A stretch of DNA of 64,000 nucleotides, taken from an uncultured Roseateles sp. Lineage in GTDB: Bacteria > Pseudomonadota > Gammaproteobacteria > Burkholderiales > Burkholderiaceae. Shown here piece after piece: positions 27,733 to 36,260 of the stretch. Every line of letters begins with the position of its first letter. Within the stretch, counting starts at the first letter, position 1. The stretch spans positions 8,010-72,009 of the forward strand of contig CAMPJJ010000016.1 of assembly GCA_946886855.1 (NCBI GenBank), written 5' to 3'. A program made the translations under genes and the position numbers. Below the pieces are notes generated by a model. It was given only the letters and a program-made list of their open reading frames with translations, did no database searches and was not told the DNA's origin.

Positions 27733-28752
27733 TCACAGCAGCTTCTGGGCGGCCTTGAGGATGCCGGCGCAGGACTCGTTCTTCTCGGCGAAGTCCTTCC
27801 ACGCGGTATCGCGCGCGATGGCCTGCCACTTCTTCAGCGTCGCCTCGTCCATGTCGTAGACCTTGGCGCCGGCCTTCGCATAGATCGCCGCAGCCGCCTT
27901 GTCATCGGCCTTGGCGGCCTCGCGGGCGAAGACCTCCATCTCGGCGCCGACGCCCATGACGATGTCCTGCTGCGCCTTGGGCAGCTTGTTGAAGACCTCC
28001 TTGGAGATCATCAGCGGCTCCAGCATGAACCAGTAGGTGCGCTCGCGGCCCGAGGTCAGGTGCTTGGCGATCTCCTCCAGCTTGAAGGAGATGAAGCTGG
28101 TGGACGAGGTCATCGCCGCATCCATCGCGCCGGTCTGCATGGCCGCGTAGATCTCGTTGGACGGCAGCGTGATCACCGACGCGCCGGCCTGCTTCAGCAT
28201 CATGTCCATCTCGCGGCTGCCGCCGCGCACCTTCAGGCCCTTGGCATCGTCCGGCGTCACCAGCGGCCGCGCGCGGCTGGCCACGCCGCCCGCCTGCCAG
28301 ACCCAGCTGACGATCATCACGCCCTTGTCGTCCAGCACCTTGGACAGCAGCTTGCCGACCTCCGCCGTCTTCCAGACCGCGCCCTGCTCGTAGCTGGGCA
28401 CCAGCGCCGGCATCAGGCCGGCATTGGTCTCGGCCACCTCGCCGCCGGCATAGGACAGCGGCACCAGGCTCATGTCCAGCGCGCCCTTGCGCAGGGCCGA
28501 GAACTGGGCGTTGGTCTTCATCAGCGACGAGCCCGGATAGACCGCCGCCTTGAGCGCGCCGCCCGAGCGCTTCTCCACCTCGGCGGCGAAACGCCGGCAC
28601 AGGCGGTCGCGGAAGTCGCCTTCGGTCAGCGTGCCGCTGGGGAACTGGTGGGAGATCTTCAGCGCCGCCGCTTGGGCGTGCGCGGTGGGCAGCCAGGCGG
28701 CTGCGGCAGTGCCTGCGGCGGCACCCATCCATTGGCGTCGGGTGAGGGTCAT
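27733..28752 (-). CDS. dctP: TRAP transporter substrate-binding protein
   Basis: A 339-residue periplasmic binding protein. The start MTLTRRQWMG followed by an Ala-rich stretch and PTAHAQA is a Tat-type signal peptide. The mature protein has the DctP fold: KISHQFPSGTLTEGDF at the N-terminus and the region around GLKVRGGSREMDMMLKQAGA, where the conserved Arg that binds a substrate carboxylate is expected. I choose the ATG at 28752 because GGAG lies 6 bases upstream; an ATG at 28773 has no such site. First gene of the dctPQM operon. Confidence 0.92.
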   Translation of the reverse strand: MTLTRRQWMGAAAGTAAAAWLPTAHAQAAALKISHQFPSGTLTEGDFRDRLCRRFAAEVEKRSGGALKAAVYPGSSLMKTNAQFSALRKGALDMSLVPLSYAGGEVAETNAGLMPALVPSYEQGAVWKTAEVGKLLSKVLDDKGVMIVSWVWQAGGVASRARPLVTPDDAKGLKVRGGSREMDMMLKQAGASVITLPSNEIYAAMQTGAMDAAMTSSTSFISFKLEEIAKHLTSGRERTYWFMLEPLMISKEVFNKLPKAQQDIVMGVGAEMEVFAREAAKADDKAAAAIYAKAGAKVYDMDEATLKKWQAIARDTAWKDFAEKNESCAGILKAAQKLL

Positions 28753-28969
28753 GCTTGTCTCCAGGTCCGCCATGGGTGGCGGTATGCGAGCGGAGTGTCA
28801 AAGCCACCCCCGGCACGATCAATCAACCTGACGTTGCGACCTTTACCGCCGACGGAAGGATCGCGGGCTAACCCTGAGGCCCCAACGGCCCTCCCCTGAG
28901 CGAAAGCGTCACCCGAGACCCGCGGCGTGCGGCGTACGAGGTGCCGTCAGGGTCGAGCCCACGTCCCGC

Positions 28970-29000
28970 TTGACCTTGCCACAGTGGCAAGGTTCAGCAT
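28970..29000 (+). promoter_or_regulatory. CueR/MerR-type copper-responsive promoter
   Basis: A -35 TTGACC (28970-28975) is separated by 19 bases from a -10-like CAGCAT (28995-29000). The long spacer holds the palindrome CCTTGCCACAGTGGCAAGG (28974-28992). The layout, including TTGACC running into the dyad and the 19-bp spacer, is that of E. coli copA, where CueR bound to Cu(I) untwists the promoter. It is about 70 bases upstream of the cupredoxin start. No CueR gene is in the window. Confidence 0.8.
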
Positions 29001-29070
29001 GCTCGCAAGCTCGCCCGAGGCGCTCCGGCTGCCGGCGGCGAGCGTCCTGTCCGATGGAAAGGAGAGCCCC

Positions 29071-29562
29071 TTGAAGACAGTGCCTCTGTTGACGCTGGCC
29101 GCGTTGATCGCCGCCGCCCCCGCTGCTTTCGCCCATGGCGACGAGGACCAAGCCCCGCCGCGCAGGTTCGATCCCGCGCAGGTCGAAGTCACCGACTTCG
29201 GCCAGGAGGGCAATCCGAGGAAGGTCACGCGAACCATCCAGGTCGACATGGCCGACACCATGCGTTTCACGCCGGAGAGCCTCGCCGTCAAGCGCGGCGA
29301 GACCGTCCGGTTCGTGGTCCGCAACGGGGGTCAGGTCTTGCACGAAATGGTCCTCGGCACCAGGCAGGCCCTGGCTCAGCACGCGGCGCTGATGCGCAAG
29401 TTCCCCGGTATGGAGCACGCCGACCCGAACATGGCGCACGTCAAACCAGGCACGAGCGGCGAGATCGTCTGGCAGTTCACCAAAGCCGGCGAGTTCCAGT
29501 TCGCCTGCCTTCTGCCGGGGCACTTCGAAGCGGGGATGGTCGGCCAACTGGTCGTGCGGTGA
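29071..29562 (+). CDS. Periplasmic cupredoxin (plastocyanin/azurin-like copper protein)
   Basis: A 163-residue exported protein: signal peptide about residues 1-20 ending AAAPAAFAHG, then a cupredoxin fold with ESLAVKRGETVRFVVRN, VLHEMVLG (first copper His) and EFQFACLLPGHFEAGM (Cys, His and Met ligands). It is likely to bind or oxidise copper in the periplasm. I choose the TTG at 29071 because AAGGAG lies 6 bases upstream and the signal peptide starts there; longer frames have no function. It has its own CueR-type promoter and converges on the bufferin operon, so the two form a copper-handling region. Confidence 0.85.
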   Translation: MKTVPLLTLAALIAAAPAAFAHGDEDQAPPRRFDPAQVEVTDFGQEGNPRKVTRTIQVDMADTMRFTPESLAVKRGETVRFVVRNGGQVLHEMVLGTRQALAQHAALMRKFPGMEHADPNMAHVKPGTSGEIVWQFTKAGEFQFACLLPGHFEAGMVGQLVVR

Positions 29563-29573
29563 GCCGACCAGGC

Positions 29574-30455
29574 TCATCGCACGAGCAGTTCCTCGTCCAC
29601 CCAGCGGCGGAGCAGCAGGCCCAGCTCCGCCGCGACGTTCAGGTCGGGCTGCGCTTCGGCCAGGTCCGCACACGTTTCAGCAAACGTGCGACCCGCCGCC
29701 AGTGCGTCCAGCGCCCGAGCCTCGAGCGGCCCCACGCTTCTGAAATGCGGGGAATGGCCGCGCCGCCAGATCAGCAGGTCCAGCGGCACCGTCAGCGGCT
29801 GCGCGGCCGGCGGCGTCTCGTCGCCGTCGAGCGCCTGCCACAGCGCCAGCGTGTTGAAGGATTGCTTCAAACGCGCATAGCTGGGCGGCAGCCGGAGGCG
29901 CAGGTCGGCCCAGTCCTCGGGCGCGAGCGACGCCAGGTCGGCCATCGTGAGCGCGGGCGCATCGGCGGCATCGAAGGCGCTTCGCAGCGCCCAATCGAGC
30001 GCGGCCAACTCGGCGATCTCGCCATCGTCCGGCCACCGCTGCGACAGCCACCGGGCGAAGTCCACCCCGTACCAGCGCAAGCTGAAGTGCTGCGAACCAT
30101 GGACCTCGACGAAGGCCAGCGCCTCGCGCTCGAACCAGTCGTCACCGAGGTATCTCAGCGTATGCCCGTAACTGTCCGCCAGCGTCTCGTGCAGCCGCGC
30201 GCGGTAGGCATGGTGGTAGATGTCCAGGCGTCGCTCCGCGGCGATGCCGGGACCGCGACGCAGCTGGGTGTCGATCTGGCTGGGTTGCCCGATCAGGTAG
30301 GCCTGCAGCGACTGCTGCAGGTCCAGGAGTTGAAGCGGCTGCAGCTGCGGCAGCGGCTGAAGGGGCTGAAGGGGCTGAAGGGGCTGAAGCGGCTGAAGCG
30401 GCTGAAGCGGCTGGAGGGGCTGAAGGGGCTGAAGCGGCTGCTCGATGGCGTTCAT
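29574..30455 (-). CDS. bufC: BufC/HvfC-family (DUF2063) peptide-modification partner protein
   Basis: A 293-residue protein of the DUF2063 family that works with the DUF692 enzyme to mature bufferin precursors, probably presenting the peptide. The conserved core starts near residue 45 ([14 protein letters not shown]) and includes [20 protein letters not shown] and [18 protein letters not shown]. It begins with about nine Leu-Gln-Pro repeats that are not part of the family and come from a 9-bp DNA repeat. The start overlaps the bufB stop in an ATGA. The operon is convergent with the cupredoxin gene. Confidence 0.85.
   Translation of the reverse strand: MNAIEQPLQPLQPLQPLQPLQPLQPLQPLQPLQPLPQLQPLQLLDLQQSLQAYLIGQPSQIDTQLRRGPGIAAERRLDIYHHAYRARLHETLADSYGHTLRYLGDDWFEREALAFVEVHGSQHFSLRWYGVDFARWLSQRWPDDGEIAELAALDWALRSAFDAADAPALTMADLASLAPEDWADLRLRLPPSYARLKQSFNTLALWQALDGDETPPAAQPLTVPLDLLIWRRGHSPHFRSVGPLEARALDALAAGRTFAETCADLAEAQPDLNVAAELGLLLRRWVDEELLVR
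30331..30441. repeat. 9-bp minisatellite encoding Leu-Gln-Pro repeats in bufC
   Basis: About ten copies of CTGAAGGGG/CTGAAGCGG (plus-strand sense) lie in frame at the start of bufC. Because the unit is 9 bases, gain or loss of copies would not shift the frame. Neighbouring units are nearly identical, which indicates recent slippage. Confidence 0.8.
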
Positions 30456-31321
30456 GCGGCCTTCCTTCCGGCATCGCCGGGCCAGGTGGTCGCGGTGATC
30501 GCGCGGGCCTGGTCGAGTTCCACCAGCAGTTCCGACAGCGGCGGAATGTGGTCGTCCCGTTCGATCATCGTCGCCACCGGGCCGAATCGCCGCAGCGCCT
30601 CGGCATACAGCTGCCAGACCGGCTCGGCCACCGGCTGGTCGTGCGTGTCGATCAGATGGTCGCCGTGGTCGCTGTGACCGGCGACGTGGATCTGCTGCAC
30701 GCGCTCCGCGGGCAACGCATCGAGGTAGGCGAGCGCATCGAAGCCGTGGTTCACCGCGCTCACATGGATGTTGTTCACATCGACCAGCAGCAGGCAGTCG
30801 GCCCGTCGCGCGACCTCGGCCACGAACTGCGCCTCGCTCAGGCTCGAGTCCGCGTAGTCGAGATAGCTGGACACGTTCTCGACCACCAGCCTGCGGCCAA
30901 GCGCGTCCTGCGCCTGACCGATGTTGCGCACCACCACCCGCAGCGCCTCGTCCGTGTAGGGCAAGGGCAGCAGGTCGTGCAGGTTGCGGCCATGGACGCC
31001 GGTCCAGCACAGGTGATCGGAGACCCAGAGCGGCTCCACACGACGGGCCAGCGACGCCAGCTGCCGCAGGTAGTCCGCATCCAGACCCGCCACGGCACCC
31101 AGGTTCATCGAGACGCCATGCATCACCATCGCGTACTTCGCGCGGATGCCGTCCAGCATGGCCAGCGGCTTGCCGCCGGGCACGAGGTAGTTCTCCGAGA
31201 TCACTTCCAGCCAGTCGACCGGCTGGGGCGCCCCGAGGAACTCCCGATAGTGGGTGCTGCGCAGGCCCAGGCCGAAGCCCGGGCTGGTCTGCGCGACGCG
31301 CGAGGCGGGTCCGGGCCTCAC
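30452..31321 (-). CDS. bufB: MNIO (DUF692) bufferin maturase
   Basis: A 289-residue multinuclear iron-dependent oxidase. The TIM-barrel protein has [53 protein letters not shown] and [17 protein letters not shown]; the His, Asp and Glu residues in these segments are the expected iron ligands. In characterised bufferins the enzyme turns cysteines of the precursor into thiooxazole rings that bind copper. It starts 4 bases after bufA and overlaps bufC by 4 bases. Confidence 0.9.
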   Translation of the reverse strand: MRPGPASRVAQTSPGFGLGLRSTHYREFLGAPQPVDWLEVISENYLVPGGKPLAMLDGIRAKYAMVMHGVSMNLGAVAGLDADYLRQLASLARRVEPLWVSDHLCWTGVHGRNLHDLLPLPYTDEALRVVVRNIGQAQDALGRRLVVENVSSYLDYADSSLSEAQFVAEVARRADCLLLVDVNNIHVSAVNHGFDALAYLDALPAERVQQIHVAGHSDHGDHLIDTHDQPVAEPVWQLYAEALRRFGPVATMIERDDHIPPLSELLVELDQARAITATTWPGDAGRKAA

Positions 31322-31325
31322 GGAC

Positions 31326-31622
31326 TTACTTCTTCGCGGCCAGATCGCCGATCGTGCCGCCGGCGCTCAGGCACGACGCCGCGTCCATGCCCTTGAAGCT
31401 GTGGCCCTTGCAGGCGTTCTGACCCTTGCAGGCGTTTTCCGTGGTCTTGCAGTCGGCGTTGCCCTTGCACTCGTGCACGCCGTAGCAGTGCACCTTGTCG
31501 CTGGCGGCCACGGCCAGGCCGCTGCTGCCCTGGGGGGCGGGCGCCGCCTGGACGGACAGGGCGAACAGGGCGGCGGCGGCGGCCAGGGCGGCGGATTGGG
31601 TCTTGGTGATCATGGGGTGCAC
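31326..31622 (-). CDS. bufA: BufA2-type bufferin precursor peptide (RiPP metallophore)
   Basis: A 98-residue exported peptide: Sec signal near residues 1-26 (ending SVQAAPAP), a short linker, then a Lys/Gly-rich core with six Cys ([20 protein letters not shown] begins it, followed by [10 protein letters not shown] and a last Cys near AASCLSAGG). The YGVxxCKGxxDC and [13 protein letters not shown] motifs mark the BufA2 class as I know it. Matured bufferins sequester copper in the periplasm. The upstream region has an ECF-type promoter. Which cysteines are modified cannot be read from sequence. Confidence 0.88.
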   Translation of the reverse strand: MHPMITKTQSAALAAAAALFALSVQAAPAPQGSSGLAVAASDKVHCYGVHECKGNADCKTTENACKGQNACKGHSFKGMDAASCLSAGGTIGDLAAKK

Positions 31623-31682
31623 TCCGAATAGAGGGGTCAGGTTGATGAAGCGGAGCGCTCCTGTGCGTTCCGTACCCTTCTA

Positions 31683-31708
31683 TTCGTAGCCGCCGCCGCA
31701 GAGGTTAC
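31683..31708 (-). promoter_or_regulatory. ECF sigma (SigF-like) promoter of the bufferin operon
   Basis: On the minus strand GTAACC (31708-31703) is followed after exactly 16 bases by CGAA (31686-31683). This equals the GTAACC-N16-CGAA promoter reported for the metal-stress sigma factor SigF of Caulobacter, which drives bufferin operons. It lies 61 bases upstream of bufA. No ECF sigma or anti-sigma gene is adjacent, so the sigma factor must be encoded elsewhere. Confidence 0.72.
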
Positions 31709-31748
31709 AGCGCCCTGAAAATTTTCTTTCGTCCGGGGACCCATGACA

Positions 31749-31770
31749 AAAGCCGCCCGAGGGCGGCTTT
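31749..31770 (-). terminator. Intrinsic terminator after the GH16 gene
   Basis: AAAGCCGCCC (31749-31758), a GA loop and GGGCGGCTTT (31761-31770) form a perfect 10-bp stem. On the minus strand it is followed by TTGTC, fitting termination of the beta-glucanase transcript 66 bases after its stop codon. It also separates that gene from the bufferin promoter. Confidence 0.8.
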
Positions 31771-31835
31771 GCGTCAAGCGTGGCGTCTGTCGACGGGAGC
31801 GCCCCGGAACTTCCGCGGCGCCCCTGTTCACGCGC

Positions 31836-33608
31836 TCACTTCAGCGTGTAGCTCTGCTGCGCCGTGTCATACGCGCCGTTGCGCGCCGGGTCCCAGTAGG
31901 TGAAGTTGAAGCGCACGATGTCGCCCTTCTTCAGGCCGGTGACCGTGTAGGCGTTGCCGCTGCCTTCCTTGAGCATGCGCACGTTCAACTGGCCGCCGCC
32001 GTTGACCGTGTAATGCACGTCGGCCCAGCTGCCCGTCGCCTGCGAGAACTTCACCGAGGTCGCCGTCGGCTGCGAGATGCCGTCCGGTGTCGTGGCCGGG
32101 GGCGGGTCTTGCGGCGTCGTCGTTCCCGTGTCCAGGTACACGTCGTCGATCGCGAACTGGAAGGCCTGCGCCGGCAGCTTGGTGTTGTCGCCCGAGAACA
32201 TGAAGATGTCCGCGATCGACTGCAGCGCGACCTTCGGTCCGATCAGCGTCGACACCGGCACCGTCGCCGTCGCCCACTCGCCGTTGCGCACCAGACCGAA
32301 GGTCGTGGTGTTCGCCGGGAAGTTGACCCAGTTCTGGTTGGTGTAGGTATCGCCGATGCCGATGTTGAACGACACGTTCGCCGGGATCTTGATCTTGAAC
32401 TTCAGATTCCCGTTGCGGTAGTTGGTCAGGTCACGCAGCTGACGCGCCTGGATGCCGCCGCCGAACCACTGCCCCGGCGTGTTGTAGCTCCACGCGATGA
32501 CGTTGGTGCCCTCGGCCGGCTGGATGTTGCCCGCGCCGGTCGACGCACCGTTCCACAGGAAGATGTCCGACGTGCTGCCGGCCTGCAGCTTGTTGGTGAT
32601 CGCCGTGTTGTCCGTGAACACGCCGAACTTGCCCGCCGCTTCCGGCACGGTCTGGTTGCCCAGCTTCACCTCGCCCTTGCCGTCGAGCTCGTACACGCGG
32701 ACGTAGTCCACGTACATCGTGCCCGGCAGCGGCGCCGTCACCTGCGAGGGATTCGCCGCGTCGGTGAAGTTGCCGCCGACCGCCAGGTTCAGCAGGAAGT
32801 AGTACGGGGCGCGCAGGGCGTCCGTGTTCACCGGCAGCGGCTGGTCGTACATGTCGTGCTCGCCGTCGTTGTCGACGACGGTGAACCGCATCTGGCTTTC
32901 CGTCCAATAGAAGCGGTACTTGACGAAGCGGTTCGCGAACGAGGTCGTCGGCTTGTACCAGTTCTTGGTCTGCCACGCCGTCGAGGCCGCGCACGATTCA
33001 TTGCCCGGCACGCAGGCCGCTTGCGCCCAGGTGATCACGTTGGCGCCGACGAAGTAGTCCGGTCCCGGCGCGCCCGCGGCGGCCCAGGCCGAGGACTTGT
33101 GGCCCAGCTCGGCGATGTCGATCTCGCCCTTGCGCGGCCAGACCTGCGGGCTGGTGCCCAGCAGCCAGGCCGCCGGCCACAGACCGGTCTGCAGCTGCGG
33201 CGTCGCCATGCGGATCTCGATCATCCCGTACTTGACCTGCACCTTGTTGAAGGAGTCGATCTTCCCGGAGGTGAACTCGTTGCTGCCGATGGTCTGCCGG
33301 CGCGCCTGGATGGCCAGCGCCCGCGTGTTCGGCTCGAACGGCACATTGGCGATCGAGAGGTTGTTCGGGCTGTAGTACTCGAGCTCCGCGTTGCCGTAGC
33401 CGCAGAGGTTGATCTGGCAGCCGTTGCCGTCGAACGGCGTCCAGAGCGAGGTGTTCAGCGAGGTGCCGTTGAACTCTTCCGACCACAGCAGGCGGCCGAT
33501 GGTCGGGTTGGTCACGCTGGCGTCGGCCTGCGCGGCGGCAGTGACCAACAAGCCCAGCGCGGTAGCGCGCAGGAGGCCCTGCGCGTCGAAGCGGTTCTGC
33601 AATCCCAT
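31836..33608 (-). CDS. Secreted GH16 endo-beta-1,3-glucanase with CBM56-like domain
   Basis: A 590-residue exported glycoside hydrolase. Signal peptide about residues 1-30; GH16 catalytic domain about 35-310 (LLWSEEFNG, then the catalytic GEIDIAELGH with its two Glu and one Asp); a central carbohydrate-binding beta-sandwich about 320-480 (VFTDNTAITNKL, FAIDDVYLD); a Pro/Thr linker; and a C-terminal domain (KFSQATGSWADVHYTVNGGG, FTYWDPARNGAYDT) that resembles CBM56, a beta-1,3-glucan binder. It most likely degrades laminarin or fungal glucan outside the cell. A LacI-type palindrome lies upstream and a strong terminator follows. Confidence 0.88.
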   Translation of the reverse strand: MGLQNRFDAQGLLRATALGLLVTAAAQADASVTNPTIGRLLWSEEFNGTSLNTSLWTPFDGNGCQINLCGYGNAELEYYSPNNLSIANVPFEPNTRALAIQARRQTIGSNEFTSGKIDSFNKVQVKYGMIEIRMATPQLQTGLWPAAWLLGTSPQVWPRKGEIDIAELGHKSSAWAAAGAPGPDYFVGANVITWAQAACVPGNESCAASTAWQTKNWYKPTTSFANRFVKYRFYWTESQMRFTVVDNDGEHDMYDQPLPVNTDALRAPYYFLLNLAVGGNFTDAANPSQVTAPLPGTMYVDYVRVYELDGKGEVKLGNQTVPEAAGKFGVFTDNTAITNKLQAGSTSDIFLWNGASTGAGNIQPAEGTNVIAWSYNTPGQWFGGGIQARQLRDLTNYRNGNLKFKIKIPANVSFNIGIGDTYTNQNWVNFPANTTTFGLVRNGEWATATVPVSTLIGPKVALQSIADIFMFSGDNTKLPAQAFQFAIDDVYLDTGTTTPQDPPPATTPDGISQPTATSVKFSQATGSWADVHYTVNGGGQLNVRMLKEGSGNAYTVTGLKKGDIVRFNFTYWDPARNGAYDTAQQSYTLK

Positions 33609-33737
33609 TCATGTCTCCAAGAGGTGTCGATGGTGTGCTGCAGGGCACCGATGGGCGCGGTCCGGCCAGCGCTCTGTCGTCGCTCGTCCGGTCCGACCTT
33701 GTCTCCTGCGTCAACCATCCTAGGCAAGAATTGCGAA

Positions 33738-33757
33738 TTCTGAAAGCGCTTTCAGAA
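33738..33757. promoter_or_regulatory. Perfect 20-bp palindrome, LacI-type operator
   Basis: TTCTGAAAGCGCTTTCAGAA is a perfect palindrome with the central CG typical of LacI-family sugar repressors. It lies 130 bases upstream of the GH16 start and 73 bases upstream of the NTF2-like gene on the other strand, so it could govern either. No LacI-family gene is in the window. Confidence 0.65.
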
Positions 33758-33829
33758 AATTGGGGTTTTGCTTTGCAACGGCTTGTGCCTGAACGAGTTT
33801 TTCCGGTCTCGACGGACAGGGGCGGGGGA

Positions 33830-34282
33830 ATGTCCCGTCTCAAGCTCTTCGCCGCATCGATGGTCGTTGCCTGCCTCGCGGCACAGGCCGAGACGCCCGC
33901 CATCAAGATGCCGCCCGAACTCGGCGCCGCCTACGGACGCCTGGGCAAGGCCATCCTTGCCCGCGACGAAAACGGGGTGAAGGCGGTGTGGGATCCGGAC
34001 CTGGTCGTCAACGCCCCCAACAACACCATCCTTCGCCGCGACGAGGTGATCGCCGCCCTGCAGGCAGAGCTGCTGGCCTACCGCGACTTCCGCAAGGTGA
34101 TCGAGTACGTGGGCGTCCATGGCAACTCCGCCATCGTCATGGGCCACGACACCATGGCTCCGCTGAAGGGCCCGGGCGAGGGCAAGACCGTCATGCGCCG
34201 CTTCTCCGACTTCTGGCTCGACGAAGGCGCCGGCTGGCGCCTGGTCGCCCGGCAGGCCACCATCGCCGCAATGACCGATTGA
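33830..34282 (+). CDS. Exported NTF2-like (SnoaL/DUF4440-type) protein
   Basis: A 150-residue protein with a signal peptide (about residues 1-22, ending AAQAETPA) and a single NTF2-like cone fold: LGAAYGRLGKAILARDENGVKAVWDPDLVVNAPNNTILRRDEVI is the usual helix-strand start (shown in pieces: AILARDENGVKAVW, DPDLVVNAPN), and FSDFWLDEGAGWRLVARQ the end. Proteins of this type bind or turn over small molecules. A GGGGGA stretch precedes the ATG at 33830. Divergent from the GH16 gene across the palindrome. Confidence 0.7.
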   Translation: MSRLKLFAASMVVACLAAQAETPAIKMPPELGAAYGRLGKAILARDENGVKAVWDPDLVVNAPNNTILRRDEVIAALQAELLAYRDFRKVIEYVGVHGNSAIVMGHDTMAPLKGPGEGKTVMRRFSDFWLDEGAGWRLVARQATIAAMTD

Positions 34283-34375
34283 ACCGCGCCGCGGAGGCGG
34301 CGGGACGATCGGGCCCGCGGCAGTTCCGTCGTGGAGGCGCCCCGCCATGGCGTCGCTCCGCCGTGAGCATTTCAG

Positions 34376-34403
34376 TCTTCGGGAAGCAGGATCGATCAGT
34401 GAC
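34376..34403 (+). promoter_or_regulatory. Shared 28-base upstream element, copy A
   Basis: The last 18 bases, GCAGGATCGATCAGTGAC, recur with one change at 42777-42804 on the minus strand (GCAGGAACGATCAGTGAC), and about 23 of 28 bases agree over the whole element. Each copy ends 112-116 bases upstream of a start codon in the same orientation. It may be an operator or promoter element for one regulator. Confidence 0.5.
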
Positions 34404-34519
34404 TGCGCAGGGCAGCGTCGCCAAACTTCTGGCCATTGCAGCTGCCGCAGCCCGGCTTCGTCGCATCACGCTGACGGGCTTTACTTCTCTGATGCTGACT
34501 TCCACTCCCGAAGGACACC

Positions 34520-35104
34520 ATGACCGATTCCAACAATGACGAATTCGCCTTGCGCCGCAGCTTCGTCGCAACGGGTGCCGCCGGTGCGGCAGCCCTGTTG
34601 CTGGGGGCGGGGGCCGAGGCGGCCGCCGCGTCCGGTTCCACCGCCGCCACGCGTGTCGTCGCGGAGTTCCTGCAGAACACGGCGCCCGACAAGATCGAAG
34701 CCGCTGCCAACCGGCTGGTGGCTGAAGACGCCACCTACATTTCGCTGAACTTCGACGATCCGGAGTTGAAGAAGATCCTGCCGTGGACCGGCACCCAGAA
34801 AGGACGACAAGCCTTCGTGACGACATTCGTCGGCGTGGCGAAGTACTGGACGGTCGAGGAGTTCAAGGTCTTCGACCTGTTCGGCACCGACGAGAACGTC
34901 GCGGTGTTCGGCTCGTTCACCTATCGCTCCAACACACGCGGCAAGTCGTTCACGTCGCCGTTCTCGATCCATGCGAAGGTCAAGGGCGGCAGGATCGTCT
35001 ACTTCCTCTTCATGGAAGATACCTTCGCCTCGTCGCGCTCCTTCCGTTCGACCGGCACCTGGTCCATCAAGACCGAGGCGAACGGTCCGGAAATCCAGAT
35101 CTGA
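34520..35104 (+). CDS. Tat-exported NTF2-like protein
   Basis: A 194-residue protein. The N-terminus FALRRSFVATGAAGAAALLL has the twin-Arg motif and hydrophobic run of a Tat signal. The mature part is NTF2-like with AANRLVAEDATYISLNF, GRQAFVTTFVGVAKYW and VAVFGSFTYRSNTRGK, similar to limonene-epoxide-hydrolase/SnoaL-type proteins. Tat export suggests folding or cofactor binding before export. Substrate unknown. Preceded by the shared 28-base element at 34376. Confidence 0.7.
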   Translation: MTDSNNDEFALRRSFVATGAAGAAALLLGAGAEAAAASGSTAATRVVAEFLQNTAPDKIEAAANRLVAEDATYISLNFDDPELKKILPWTGTQKGRQAFVTTFVGVAKYWTVEEFKVFDLFGTDENVAVFGSFTYRSNTRGKSFTSPFSIHAKVKGGRIVYFLFMEDTFASSRSFRSTGTWSIKTEANGPEIQI

Positions 35105-35258
35105 CGCAGAGGACGGGAACAGCGTTGGCCATCGCGAGGGGCCGGGGCCAGGATTCACCCCGGTCCTGGCGCCCTAGATTGCCGGCTGTCTCTTCCCCCT
35201 TTCCGGCGCGTCACGGAAGGTCCAAGGAGGCCTCGTGTCGAGGAGGACGCCCGCCAGA

Positions 35259-36131
35259 CTACGTCAGCCTATCCATGCGCCACGCGGCGGGCGTGGCTCC
35301 GGTCAGCTTGCGGAACGTCCGGCCGAAATGCACCGCGTCTGCGAAACCGGTGGCTTCCGCCACGTCTTCCAGCGACTTGCGGCTGCCCACGAGCAGGGCC
35401 TTGGCCCACTCGATGCGTGCCTGGAGCTGCCATTGGTACGGCGCCACACCGGTCGACACCTTGAAGGCCCGGCTGTAGTGCGACTGGGACAGGCCCGCCA
35501 AGGCCGACAGGGTCGCCAGATCCACGCGCGCCGGAAGTTGTGAGTCCAGATAGCTGATCGCGTCCCTCAGCTGCAGCGGCGACAGTCCGGTCGCCGGTTT
35601 GTCGGCGGTCCTGGGTGGCTCCAGCAGCCGAGCCGCAATCGCCGCGATCAGCGAGTCCCCGTACAACTGCGCCCCGGGGTCGGGATCCTGCACGGCGTCG
35701 GCCAGCAACCTCGCCAGCGACCACACCCGGTCATCGGTGAACCGCAGCCGCGGGACGTCCAGCAGCCCCGAGCCCTGGGGAATCTGCAGCCGCTCGCACA
35801 GCGCGGGCATGTCGAAGCTGAGGCTGACGTCCTTCACGAAACGGGCGTCCGCCGTGTATCCCCAGAGTTCCATCCCTGCCGGCGCGAAGTGCATGTGGCG
35901 CGGCTTGTAGTCGACCGGGCACGGGGCGTTCGCGCTCAAGCGAGGCTCGCAGCGGCCGCGGCCGACTTCCTCCACGATGACGCCCAGGCGTGTCTCCGGA
36001 CCATGGGGCATCTGATGCAAGACCCGACCCCCGCAGGTGAACGCCGTCACCTGCACCTGGACCCCGTTCCAGCAACGGTCTGAGGTGTCCCGTTTCAGCA
36101 GGTTCTCGGGAAGCTCAGACGGGATCGACAT
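35259..36131 (-). CDS. AraC-family transcriptional regulator
   Basis: A 290-residue regulator. The C-terminal 100 residues hold two helix-turn-helix units: VDLATLSALAGLSQSHYSRA with FKVSTGVAPYQWQLQARIEW, then SLEDVAEATGFADAVHFGRT and FRKLTGATPAAWR. The N-terminal part (RHMHFAPAGMELWGYTADAR) is a cupin-like sensing domain. The ATG at 36131 is preferred to one at 36197 since the extra residues are unlike the family. It is divergent from a LysR gene (129 bases between them) and likely governs nearby NTF2-like genes or the operon beyond; that is inference. Confidence 0.82.
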   Translation of the reverse strand: MSIPSELPENLLKRDTSDRCWNGVQVQVTAFTCGGRVLHQMPHGPETRLGVIVEEVGRGRCEPRLSANAPCPVDYKPRHMHFAPAGMELWGYTADARFVKDVSLSFDMPALCERLQIPQGSGLLDVPRLRFTDDRVWSLARLLADAVQDPDPGAQLYGDSLIAAIAARLLEPPRTADKPATGLSPLQLRDAISYLDSQLPARVDLATLSALAGLSQSHYSRAFKVSTGVAPYQWQLQARIEWAKALLVGSRKSLEDVAEATGFADAVHFGRTFRKLTGATPAAWRMDRLT

Positions 36132-36260
36132 GGGGCATGGAGGTTCCAGAAAAGAGTTGGTGACGACCGCATCCATCGGTCGCGACGATGTTCGCATTCC
36201 TCTACGTGGTACGGTAGTACCGCAGCCCGTGCAGCTGTGTTGCTGGAAGAGGAACGCGAC

